From positions 1-24,169 of IMG/VR virus record IMGVR_UViG_3300035698_009153: 24,169 nucleotides of DNA; one strand, 5' to 3'. This document shows, piece after piece, positions 17,394 to 22,751 of this stretch (its first letter is position 1; every line of letters begins with the position of its first letter). The position numbers and the translations under genes are program-made. The notes beneath the pieces are model-generated. The model had not been told where the DNA came from. It was given only the letters and a program-made list of their open reading frames with translations, and did not search any database. Origin of the DNA: a virus.

Positions 17394-17402
17394 ACTCATT
17401 TA
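17394..17402 (-). promoter_or_regulatory. Possible extended -10 promoter for the terL unit
   Basis: The minus strand reads TGCTATTAT, an extended -10 element with no good -35. An inverted repeat GTTTCT-CT-AGAAAC (17424-17437) lies just upstream and could bind a regulator. The 190-bp gap 17300-17491 contains no other gene that I can see. Confidence 0.35.
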
Positions 17403-17491
17403 AATTAAGGCTATTATTCGCTAGTTTCTCTAGAAACATAATCAATTAAACGAAAATAATATCCTTGCCATCACTTACTCTCATCTTTGGT

Positions 17492-17698
17492 TTACTCATT
17501 CCCTTCGTTCTGGTCGGGTTCATGCACCCATATATCTATACTTTCTAAACTATCAGCTATTCTTGATAGCGATCTTTCTTGTGGTGCATATGCTACGGTG
17601 TCGACATTGTACGAAGTCAATATCCTGCCATGCAAAAATATAATAGCAACAATTAGCGTTATCAGTAAACCACTTAAATATACGTTTAAATTCTTCAT
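17492..17698 (-). CDS. Small membrane protein between terS and terL (68 aa)
   Basis: Starts at ATG 17698, two nt after the terS stop, so it is probably translated by coupling; its own ribosome site is weak. Residues 8-24 (LSGLLITLIVAIIFLHG) form one N-terminal membrane segment. The remainder is soluble and ends in an acidic tail (HEPDQNEGNE). A short N-in signal-anchor topology with an outside domain is likely. It might be a spanin- or holin-related membrane protein, or a superinfection factor, but no motif supports a definite role. Confidence 0.65.
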   Translation of the reverse strand: MKNLNVYLSGLLITLIVAIIFLHGRILTSYNVDTVAYAPQERSLSRIADSLESIDIWVHEPDQNEGNE

Positions 17699-17700
17699 TA

Positions 17701-18339
17701 TTAATAATCTCGCTCATGTCTCTTGTCTAAATCGTCTCTTAATTTTTGGAGTTTATCCCCAAGCTCTTTATTGTTATCTTTTATTTCATCAATTTCACCT
17801 TTGTCACCATACGTTTTTCTTGCCAATCTAGCAGCGCACCATTTTTTATGTGCGGCAATATTATTTATATGCGTTACGGTTGCAGCATCTAGTCTTTTAT
17901 TGCCATCTTTATCGAAAATTGGTTCAATATTATTATACATATCTTCGATATCTTCCATCGCAATTTTGGCTTGACTTTGCTTCGCAGTCACGTATTTATC
18001 GGAAAAAATAGGGTATTTATACATCCATAAGAATATTGTTGTATGGTTTGGCATGTCATCATATTTCTTACAAATAGTAACAAGGCTCACTGGGTGCGTA
18101 GCAATCCGCTGGCATATTAAGTCGCCCAACTCTTCGCTGTATATACTCGGCCTACCTGATTGTTTTTTATCTTCAGGCTTTGTTATTTTTTTTGCATACG
18201 ACTTTGGAATCGGTTTTTTTGGTTCGGCTTTTACTTTTAACTTTGATTCCGTTTTCGTTTTCGTTTTTGTTTTCACTGTTAGCTTTTTTGTTTTCGTTTT
18301 TGTTTTCACTGTTAGCTTTTTTGTTTTCGGTTCTGTCAT
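17701..18339 (-). CDS. terS: Terminase small subunit, Sf6 gp1-like (212 aa)
   Basis: The ATG at 18339 has a strong AAGGAAG site 9 nt upstream. Residues 62-112 form the DNA-binding helix-turn-helix domain (GRPSIYSEELGDLICQRIAT, then CKKYDDMPNHTTIFLWM), followed by helices and the conserved KTYGDK (175-180) and a C-terminal coiled coil (about 185-208). This order closely resembles Sf6 gp1 (140 aa). Terminase small subunits recognise the pac site and load TerL. The oddity is a 60-residue Lys/Thr-rich N-terminal extension (TKTKTKKLTVK repeats) created by a 33-bp DNA repeat; a basic tail could add nonspecific DNA binding. The first 167 nt overlap another small ORF in a different frame. Confidence 0.88.
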   Translation of the reverse strand: MTEPKTKKLTVKTKTKTKKLTVKTKTKTKTESKLKVKAEPKKPIPKSYAKKITKPEDKKQSGRPSIYSEELGDLICQRIATHPVSLVTICKKYDDMPNHTTIFLWMYKYPIFSDKYVTAKQSQAKIAMEDIEDMYNNIEPIFDKDGNKRLDAATVTHINNIAAHKKWCAARLARKTYGDKGEIDEIKDNNKELGDKLQKLRDDLDKRHERDY

Positions 18340-18547
18340 TTTCTATCACTTCCTTGCATTTTTCTCTTAAGTTTATAACATGACCTTTTTTAAGACACAT
18401 AGGGCAAGCTACGAGCTTACCGCCTGATGTTGTTAAACTATATCCACTTCCCTTTTTATATAGCTCACCTCTCCCCATACATCGAGGGCATCTTTTACAG
18501 CCTTCAGGAACTTTTTGTAATGATTGTATTTTTTTAGTTGGTTGCAT
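18173..18547 (-). CDS. Cys-rich putative zinc-binding protein overlapping terS (124 aa)
   Basis: From ATG 18547 (an upstream GTG at 18556 is also possible; the ribosome site is weak). Residues 17-23 (CKRCPRC followed by MGRGELYKKG) and 48-51 (CPMC) make two Cys pairs, as in DnaJ-type zinc fingers where CxxCxGxG repeats bind zinc. The first 70 residues are the credible part. The rest (KKANSENKNEN repeats, then basic residues) is the out-of-frame reading of the terS N-terminal repeat and may be a by-product. It is the first gene after the leftward promoter at 18597-18625, so it is probably real. Phage transcriptional or packaging accessory roles are possible; the function is unknown. Confidence 0.6.
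   Translation of the reverse strand: MQPTKKIQSLQKVPEGCKRCPRCMGRGELYKKGSGYSLTTSGGKLVACPMCLKKGHVINLREKCKEVIENDRTENKKANSENKNENKKANSENKNENENGIKVKSKSRTKKTDSKVVCKKNNKA
18257..18322 (-). repeat. 33-bp perfect tandem repeat in overlapping genes
   Basis: Two adjacent identical 33-bp units (18257-18289, 18290-18322) plus a partial third. Each encodes 11 residues: TKTKTKKLTVK in terS and KKANSENKNEN in the overlapping zinc-finger ORF. Homopurine-rich, so it may be a slippage-prone tract. Confidence 0.85.
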
Positions 18548-18596
18548 GTTGTCCACATTTTGTTGATAAGACTGTTAATAAAACCTTACAGCTTTC

Positions 18597-18625
18597 ACTA
18601 TAAGTCACTTTCTAAGCTTGTTCAA
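18597..18625 (-). promoter_or_regulatory. Leftward promoter for packaging genes
   Basis: On the minus strand TTGAAC (18620-18625) and TATAGT (18597-18602) are 17 nt apart. It lies about 50 bp before the Cys-rich ORF and terS, and faces away from the plus-strand promoter at 18655-18682. It is one of two divergent promoters. Confidence 0.6.
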
Positions 18626-18644
18626 TAAAAGCACAATATAATTG

Positions 18645-18670
18645 TATAGTTTGGTTGACACTATAGTTTG
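18645..18670. repeat. Direct TATAGTTTG repeats around rightward -35
   Basis: TATAGTTTG occurs at 18645-18653 and 18662-18670, flanking the TTGACA of the rightward promoter. Overlapping TATAGT/ACTATA dyads are present. These are likely operator sites in the divergent control region. Confidence 0.5.
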
Positions 18671-18682
18671 CTATGATATAAT
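18655..18682 (+). promoter_or_regulatory. Consensus sigma-70 rightward promoter
   Basis: TTGACA (18655-18660), 16-nt spacer, TATAAT (18677-18682): both elements perfect. It drives the small plus-strand genes from 18781. It carries its own 5' leader of about 90 nt with AAGGAAG. Confidence 0.85.
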
Positions 18683-18780
18683 GTTAACAACTCTTAACAA
18701 GGAAGACAACAAAGAGCAGTGAAATGTAAGTGTAGCCAGTGCTGCACAAGTAATTGTTAATAATAGGATGATTTTAAATA

Positions 18781-18972
18781 ATGACAAACTACACATGGAC
18801 GGATGGACGGCTAAGAGTAACAGACACATTGCAAGGCTGGTTAACTTTTATTGACGCTGAGCAAATGATAAACTTACTACATGAAGGAACACTTAAAAGA
18901 GAATTATCAAAAGTTGTAAAAATTGAAGATGGTAAAAGCTTTAGAGAAATTTATAAGTGTTGGGATAAATAA
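18781..18972 (+). CDS. Small unknown protein after strong promoter (63 aa)
   Basis: The ATG at 18781 lies about 100 bp from the -10 element of the strong rightward promoter; a TAGGATG sequence is upstream but at long spacing. The protein is compact, with an N-terminal beta-like stretch (NYTWTDGRLRVTD) and an amphipathic helix (IDAEQMINLLHEGTLKREL). It has no Cys pair or membrane segment. The stop overlaps the next start as TAATG. The early position after a consensus promoter suggests a small host-takeover or regulatory protein. I recognise no family. Confidence 0.65.
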   Translation: MTNYTWTDGRLRVTDTLQGWLTFIDAEQMINLLHEGTLKRELSKVVKIEDGKSFREIYKCWDK

Positions 18973-19091
18973 TGTCAGAATCTTTTGGGGATGAAGACTT
19001 TAGAGATTGCTTTCGCAATACTGAGCCATGCAGTTGTCAAGAAACCCTTGACTACTCAGAAGTTTTTGAAGAAAACTTAAAAGAGCTGTAA
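18972..19091 (+). CDS. Tiny acidic protein, translationally coupled (39 aa)
   Basis: Starts at ATG 18972 overlapping the upstream stop (TAATG) and ends with TAA at 19089-19091. It is strongly acidic (MSESFGDEDFRD, ending FEENLKEL), with three Cys residues including a CSC pair. Coupling and acidic composition suggest a real small gene, possibly a DNA mimic or a protein-binding inhibitor, but that is speculation. Confidence 0.5.
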   Translation: MSESFGDEDFRDCFRNTEPCSCQETLDYSEVFEENLKEL

Positions 19092-19104
19092 GCAATTAAA
19101 ACTA

Positions 19105-19138
19105 CGGCTGGCCGTCCAAAGGTTAAACAAACCAGCCG
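19105..19138 (+). other. Hairpin in otherwise gene-free stretch
   Basis: CGGCTGG (19105-19111) and CCAGCCG (19132-19138) pair over 7 bp without a T-tract. The rest of the 200-bp gap (19092-19295) shows only a TATAAT near 19216 with a poor -35 (spacer 19), a weak promoter candidate for the gene at 19296. Confidence 0.4.
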
Positions 19139-19295
19139 CAGAAGCAACAACATGTGTATATAACTTATATCTTTTGTCTAATGTACTATTTTGATTATTT
19201 AGGAGAATAACCACTTATAATTATAGTATTTATCTCCCTTTCTTGCAACCTTATATGATGATAATCTATGCTTTTAATAAACTCACGGACGGTTT

Positions 19296-19502
19296 ATGTC
19301 TAAAGATAATTACCATGTAAAGTTCATCTACAAAGATGAAAACTCTGGAACATACAACGAGACTTGCATTAGCCCCGATATAACAGCGCAGCGAATGTTA
19401 ACCCATTTTATTATATTCATGCAAAACATTGGCTACACTGAAAGAACGATTAAAAGTCTTTACGATAAAGAAAAAAATAAATTACGCATTGTTAAAGATT
19501 AA
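19296..19502 (+). CDS. Small unknown protein (68 aa), convergent with next gene
   Basis: The ATG at 19296 has GGACGG just upstream. The protein is charged with a mixed alpha/beta character: YHVKFIYKDENSGTYNETC, then a helix (AQRMLTHFIIFMQNIG) and a Lys-rich end. It has no recognised motif. Its last 11 bp overlap the end of the minus-strand gene at 19492, so the two converge with no terminator between them. Confidence 0.6.
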   Translation: MSKDNYHVKFIYKDENSGTYNETCISPDITAQRMLTHFIIFMQNIGYTERTIKSLYDKEKNKLRIVKD

Positions 19503-20187
19503 CTTTGCTTGCTTTATTTTCTTTATTTTCTTTTTTACTCTTTATCTTTTCTTGTACTCGTCTTGCTTCTGGGGTTAGTGTGCTATCAAACCAGTCTTGA
19601 AAACTCAGGTTCTCCAGATTAGTTTCTAATTCCGGCAGCTCGCCCCTTTTCTTTGCTTCATTGTTTATTTCATCTATTTCGTCCATTTCAATAGTCACCC
19701 CCTCAACTTCTTTAGCTCTCAAGTCTTTACTTTCTCGTAGCATTTTTTTTTGTTCTAGCGTGTACACTCTAAATTCATCTGCGGACATTTTTCTAATGCT
19801 GGATCTCTCGGCTTTAATCTCATTAATTTTACTACTAAGAGTTTCCGACCTCGCAGTCAAAGCGTCAATCTGTGAATCAAGCGAACAAATCGCACTGTTT
19901 AGTCTGTTTTGCCAGTTGTGCCGCTCGGCTTTTTCTTTTTTATACTGAACTTGTTTATCTCTTGCGTAAAGGGGGATTAAGTTATATTCCTTTCTAGCAA
20001 TCATTGAAAGTATCTGAGAGTCCCTGGTCAGCTCTCCGTTGCCATCAATAACGCAACACATAACTTCAACCGACGGCCTGGGGCGTTGCTTTTCTTCTAA
20101 GCAAACCTGTCTACAGTTACCACATTTCTTTTTGTATCCTACCTTGTAAGAAAAACAAAAATAACACCAAACATTTCTATACACCAT
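19492..20187 (-). CDS. Zinc-ribbon/coiled-coil protein, unknown (231 aa)
   Basis: The ATG at 20187 has AAGGAA 6 nt upstream. Residues 8-11 (CYFC) and 22-25 (CGNC), plus C29, make a zinc-ribbon-like N-terminus. Residues about 85-180 are a long charged coiled coil (LDSQIDALTARSETLSSK, then KINEIKAERSSIRK). The end is Lys-rich (KSKKENKENKASK). It is the last gene of the rep operon, after two small unknowns. A nucleic-acid-binding or replication-accessory role is plausible from the N-terminal zinc pattern and operon context only. Confidence 0.75.
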   Translation of the reverse strand: MVYRNVWCYFCFSYKVGYKKKCGNCRQVCLEEKQRPRPSVEVMCCVIDGNGELTRDSQILSMIARKEYNLIPLYARDKQVQYKKEKAERHNWQNRLNSAICSLDSQIDALTARSETLSSKINEIKAERSSIRKMSADEFRVYTLEQKKMLRESKDLRAKEVEGVTIEMDEIDEINNEAKKRGELPELETNLENLSFQDWFDSTLTPEARRVQEKIKSKKENKENKASKVNL

Positions 20188-20196
20188 ATACTTTCC

Positions 20197-20484
20197 TTAG
20201 TCACATAGCTTTCTTAAGTAGCTGTTTGCTACTCGCCTTCCTGTATTTTGTTTTTTTATTTCATCTTTTTCAAGACTCATACCCTCCATGTAAACTTGGT
20301 AATATTTAAATAAAACCTTTCTTGCTACCTCTCTTTCACTAGTCAAGTGAGTTAAACATTTCCTTAGAAGCCTTATATCATCTTCTAGTAAATCTACCCC
20401 TTGATTTTGACAGTAAATATTAAACTTACTCAATAAGGATTTAAAATTACTATTCTTATCTTTTCTCCTCATTTGGAAAGCCAT
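20197..20484 (-). CDS. Unknown basic helical protein in rep operon (95 aa)
   Basis: Starts at ATG 20484 inside the end of the preceding gene (16-bp overlap) with no clear ribosome site, so it probably depends on coupling; an in-frame ATG at 20472 is an alternative. The protein is helical and basic (MRRKDKNSNFKSLLSKFN, ending RRVANSYLRKLCD), with no motif I recognise. It lies between two other unknown genes behind the initiator. Confidence 0.7.
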   Translation of the reverse strand: MAFQMRRKDKNSNFKSLLSKFNIYCQNQGVDLLEDDIRLLRKCLTHLTSEREVARKVLFKYYQVYMEGMSLEKDEIKKQNTGRRVANSYLRKLCD

Positions 20485-20765
20485 TTATTGGGCGCATAAT
20501 TGGGCATCGGCTCTTTAATGAAGCTTTTCTCACGAAGGCTATAAACATTGTCATTAAAATACTCCCTAGCAGCCCATCTAAAAGCAACCGTGGGATTTTC
20601 TAGCAATGGATACATATCTTTATGCCTTAAAATAAAACCTTCTCTGAGGCTCTTGTGAGCATCCTTATCTCCATAAAACTTTTTCATCCAGCGCGCAAAC
20701 TCATCGTGATATAAATCACTACGCCTCTTATCTGAATCACTAACTCTTTTTTTATCTTCTTCCAT
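20469..20765 (-). CDS. Unknown protein directly after initiator gene (98 aa)
   Basis: The ATG at 20765 has AAGGCT 7 nt upstream and lies 10 nt after the initiator stop. The sequence is aromatic and basic (LYHDEFARWMKKFYGDKDAH, WAAREYFNDNVYSLREK) and mostly helical. In lambdoid phages the gene after O is the helicase loader P, but this one is far shorter and has no P-loop, so a loader function cannot be claimed. The operon position suggests replication or primosome support. Confidence 0.7.
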   Translation of the reverse strand: MEEDKKRVSDSDKRRSDLYHDEFARWMKKFYGDKDAHKSLREGFILRHKDMYPLLENPTVAFRWAAREYFNDNVYSLREKSFIKEPMPNYAPNKWLSK

Positions 20766-20775
20766 GAACTAAGCC

Positions 20776-22065
20776 TTATGATTGTAACTCCGGTATGTGC
20801 GCTATATTTGGCGGTAAAATCATAAGCAAGAAATATTCAAATAATCTTCTTGGCTTTTCGTGAAACCTATCCTTTTCAGATTGAGAAGCACCCCTCTCTA
20901 ACCAGCGTGAATAGTAGCTTTCAAGGATGGATAACGTCGTCTCTTTGTCTCTACCCTTAGAATACCTCTCAATTTGCTCTGTAATAACGTCTAACGAGCT
21001 TTCATGAGACCCGAATGTCTTTATACCAATGACGCTTAAGATGTCTTGTAAGCTCCCTGTTGCGTTCTTACGGTATGCCCTATGTGAAGCATCTGAACCA
21101 TTAGGCTGCTCTTCTTTCGTGACAGGCTCACCTTCCCAATATTTAACATCAGCAATCCTAGCCATGAAAACAGCAACAGGTGATTTAATCGTTTTGCCGT
21201 GTTTAGAATCTAAGTGAGCAACGAAGTTCCCAATTGACCACTCAATATGTTCAAGGGTTGTTTTATTATTATCTTTGTAATGCAGGTTAATTAATTTCTC
21301 TGCCTGCCTGATTGTAAATACTTTGTCATTTAACTTATCTTTAATTAAATTCTGAACTGCCTTGGTTTCGTTTTTTTGGTTTAATTCTTCTTCAGAAAAA
21401 ACGCGCGTATGTAACGTTCTTTTCTGTAAAGGATCTGCAATAGGTACTGCAATAGGTATAGTGTTGGGATTTCTCCCATTACCATTTGGGATTTCTCCCA
21501 GTACCATTTGGGACTTCTCCCAATTCAGTGTTTGTGCGGTCTGCGGTGATTCTTCACCATGTCTGCCCTTTTGGGCGATAGCATTTGCCCTTTTGGGCGA
21601 TAGCATTTGCCCTTTTGGGCAATTCAGTGTTTGTGCGGTCTGCGGTGATTCTTCACCATGATTGTTAGTTGGGGTATCCGTAGGTATGGATTCCGTACCA
21701 TTGGGTTTTTCTGTTTTGTTTTCGTCTACTCCTAAACCAAGTAACTTGATAGATTTATCACTTAAGCTATACCATTTTGTTTTATCATAAGAGTGTTTAT
21801 TGTGATTACTTTCTAGTATTAGGGCGGCTTTTTTTAGAGAGTTTAAGCCTGTCCTTATTTGGTCGTAAGTTAGGTAGTTGTAATAATCGGCAAATTCCTG
21901 AACTGTGTTATACATCCAATACCTGTCGTTATGGAAGTTTTTCTTAGTTCTAAAATTATTATCTACCCAGTATAGAATACGGCTAAAAATTATAGCTCCT
22001 GCGAAATTCCTGCATTCTTGGTAGATAGCTACATTAAAACTATGATTAGTATTATTGTTTAACAT
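20776..22065 (-). CDS. O-like replication initiator, winged-helix protein with internal ori (429 aa)
   Basis: The ATG at 22065 has GGGAG 9 nt upstream and overlaps a leader-peptide stop (TAATG). Residues 20-105 form a winged-helix domain of the phage/plasmid initiator type (ILYWVDNNF, WMYNTVQEFADYYNYLTYDQ, then NSLKKAALI and DKTKWYSLSD). The linker, about residues 115-215, is low-complexity, and its DNA holds the iterons. Residues about 240-429 form a helical C-terminal domain for helicase-loader contact or dimerisation. As with lambda O, the protein likely binds repeats inside its own gene and loads the replicative helicase. It is followed by three unknown genes, presumably in one operon. 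Function is inferred from fold pattern and iterons. Confidence 0.85.
   Translation of the reverse strand: MLNNNTNHSFNVAIYQECRNFAGAIIFSRILYWVDNNFRTKKNFHNDRYWMYNTVQEFADYYNYLTYDQIRTGLNSLKKAALILESNHNKHSYDKTKWYSLSDKSIKLLGLGVDENKTEKPNGTESIPTDTPTNNHGEESPQTAQTLNCPKGQMLSPKRANAIAQKGRHGEESPQTAQTLNWEKSQMVLGEIPNGNGRNPNTIPIAVPIADPLQKRTLHTRVFSEEELNQKNETKAVQNLIKDKLNDKVFTIRQAEKLINLHYKDNNKTTLEHIEWSIGNFVAHLDSKHGKTIKSPVAVFMARIADVKYWEGEPVTKEEQPNGSDASHRAYRKNATGSLQDILSVIGIKTFGSHESSLDVITEQIERYSKGRDKETTLSILESYYSRWLERGASQSEKDRFHEKPRRLFEYFLLMILPPNIAHIPELQS
21465..21522. repeat. Iteron set A: three palindromic repeats, 22-bp period
   Basis: TGGGA-N4-TCCCA occurs at 21465-21478, 21487-21500 and 21509-21522, exactly 22 bp apart. 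The spacer contains ACCATT or similar. Because 22 is not a multiple of 3 the copies are read in different codon frames, so the conservation is at DNA level. Probable initiator-binding sites of the replication origin. Confidence 0.85.
21522..21660. repeat. 40-bp perfect direct repeats flanking iteron set B
   Basis: Positions 21522-21561 and 21621-21660 are identical over 40 bp, 99 bp (33 codons) apart, encoding HGEESPQTAQTLN twice. The set B iterons lie between them, so a whole cassette looks duplicated or inserted in the initiator linker. Confidence 0.9.
21565..21620. repeat. Iteron set B: three GCCCTTTTGGGC palindromes, 22-bp period
   Basis: GCCCTTTTGGGC at 21565-21576, 21587-21598 and 21609-21620, again 22 bp apart, separated by GATAGCATTT. 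They share the ATTTG-containing spacer style of set A but a different palindrome, suggesting two binding-site families in one origin. Confidence 0.85.
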
Positions 22066-22169
22066 TAATCAACACTCCCTGTGTCTTTATTGTTTGGATT
22101 GGTTTTAGATTGGTTTATTAAAGATAAGTGAAAATATAGCCAAGGGCTATGCATAAATGAAAAAAACAT
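22065..22169 (-). CDS. Leader peptide coupled to initiator (34 aa)
   Basis: From ATG 22169, with AAGGAA 9-10 nt upstream, to a TAA whose last base is the first base of the initiator ATG (TAATG). The peptide starts MFFSFMHSPWLYFHLS and ends NKDTGSVD. Its strong ribosome site and exact stop-start overlap argue that translation of the initiator is coupled to it, as tap is to repA in IncFII plasmids. The peptide itself may have no function. Confidence 0.6.
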   Translation of the reverse strand: MFFSFMHSPWLYFHLSLINQSKTNPNNKDTGSVD

Positions 22170-22189
22170 TTTATTTGTTCCTTTTTCAA

Positions 22190-22260
22190 GAACTAGTCGG
22201 CAATCCGTTAAATTAAAGATTGCAATTGTTAAATTTAGTTGCTATCCTTCCGACTAGTTC
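22190..22260. repeat. 11-bp inverted repeat in initiator 5' region
   Basis: GAACTAGTCGG (22190-22200) and CCGACTAGTTC (22250-22260) are perfect complements around a 49-nt A/T-rich loop. The inner end of one arm lies just upstream of the leader-peptide ribosome site. It may be an RNA stem in sense or antisense transcripts, or a protein-binding dyad. Confidence 0.7.
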
Positions 22261-22292
22261 CTTTGGTGTTTTTTGGAAAGATGACACCGCTT

Positions 22293-22326
22293 AGAGTCAA
22301 GGTTGTTAAGAGCCTTGGCTTTTTTT
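22293..22326 (+). terminator. Plus-strand intrinsic terminator antisense to initiator leader
   Basis: AGTCAAGG (22295-22302) pairs with CCTTGGCT (22313-22320, one G-U), followed by TTTTTT (22321-22326). It terminates rightward RNA, but there is no plus-strand protein gene to its left, so the terminated transcript would be a non-coding RNA antisense to the initiator 5' region. Confidence 0.7.
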
Positions 22327-22350
22327 ATGCCTTGAATTGTGCAAAGTCAA
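22322..22350 (-). promoter_or_regulatory. Candidate leftward promoter for initiator operon
   Basis: On the minus strand TTGACT (22345-22350) and TAAAAA (22322-22327) are 17 nt apart. It overlaps an ATGCCTTG/CAAGGCAT inverted repeat (22327-22334, 22362-22369) and the T-tract of the opposite-strand terminator. The gap 22170-22409 holds no protein gene beyond a 13-codon frame I do not trust. Confidence 0.4.
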
Positions 22351-22409
22351 TAGACCGCTTACAAGGCATTGTTATTATTACTCAAATTATGTTTGTGATC
22401 TAGTTTTTT

Positions 22410-22679
22410 CTAGTAATTCTGCTTAGCGAATACTTGCCTACTTTTTGTAACCAGTCTTTTTATTACGTTCTGGTCTTCAAGTTTTCTTAAAGAACGATAG
22501 ATAGTTCTGATACTCATTTTTAGTACTGTTGCTATTTCTTCTACATCTTGAGCGCATCCGGTATAACTATCACCTTTAGCAATCACATATAAATACAGTC
22601 TGATATCTACAATTGATAACGCCTCATTGAGTAGTATCTCACCAGGTAGTACATAGTTCTTTGACTTATTTAGTAACAT
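22410..22679 (-). CDS. Small winged-helix DNA-binding protein (89 aa)
   Basis: The ATG at 22679 has GGGGAT 4 nt upstream. Residues 25-78 make a helix-turn-helix/winged helix (IRLYLYVIAKG, VEEIATVLKMSIRTIYRSLR, KLEDQNVIKRL), the pattern of small HTH_36-type domains found in phage and plasmid replication regulators. It is not long enough to be a complete initiator. Its position just upstream of the initiator leader suggests a regulator of the initiator operon or a CII-like/Cro-region activator. Confidence 0.75.
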   Translation of the reverse strand: MLLNKSKNYVLPGEILLNEALSIVDIRLYLYVIAKGDSYTGCAQDVEEIATVLKMSIRTIYRSLRKLEDQNVIKRLVTKSRQVFAKQNY

Positions 22680-22680
22680 C

Positions 22681-22731
22681 TTATCCCCTTTGTGCTATGA
22701 TTAATTTGTTAATCATATAATTTGTACTCAT
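22681..22731 (-). CDS. Possible 16-codon leader ORF before HTH gene
   Basis: ATG 22731, with AAGGTG 7 nt upstream, to a TAA one base before the HTH gene ATG (TAAGATG). It encodes MSTNYMINKLIIAQRG. Its stop is adjacent to the next start, as for the initiator leader peptide. It is very short, and the overlapping palindrome may be the real signal. Confidence 0.35.
   Translation of the reverse strand: MSTNYMINKLIIAQRG
22697..22716. promoter_or_regulatory. Perfect palindrome upstream of HTH gene
   Basis: ATGATTAA-TTTG-TTAATCAT: two perfect 8-bp arms about 20 bp from the HTH gene start. Either an operator (autoregulation) or an RNA hairpin near the ribosome site. Confidence 0.55.
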
Positions 22732-22751
22732 TTTACTCACCTTTGTTTAAA

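Noticed and set aside
18053-18370. Plus-strand frame rich in Phe and Val
   Set aside because: Reverse reading of the Lys-rich terS repeat; hydrophobicity arises from the T-rich complement.
21465-21660. Regular repeats as a CRISPR array
   Set aside because: Units are 12-14 bp palindromes with a 22-bp period inside an open reading frame; there are no unique 30-bp spacers and no cas genes.
22327-22371. 13-codon minus-strand frame before the initiator leader
   Set aside because: No ribosome site; it is fully contained in an inverted repeat.
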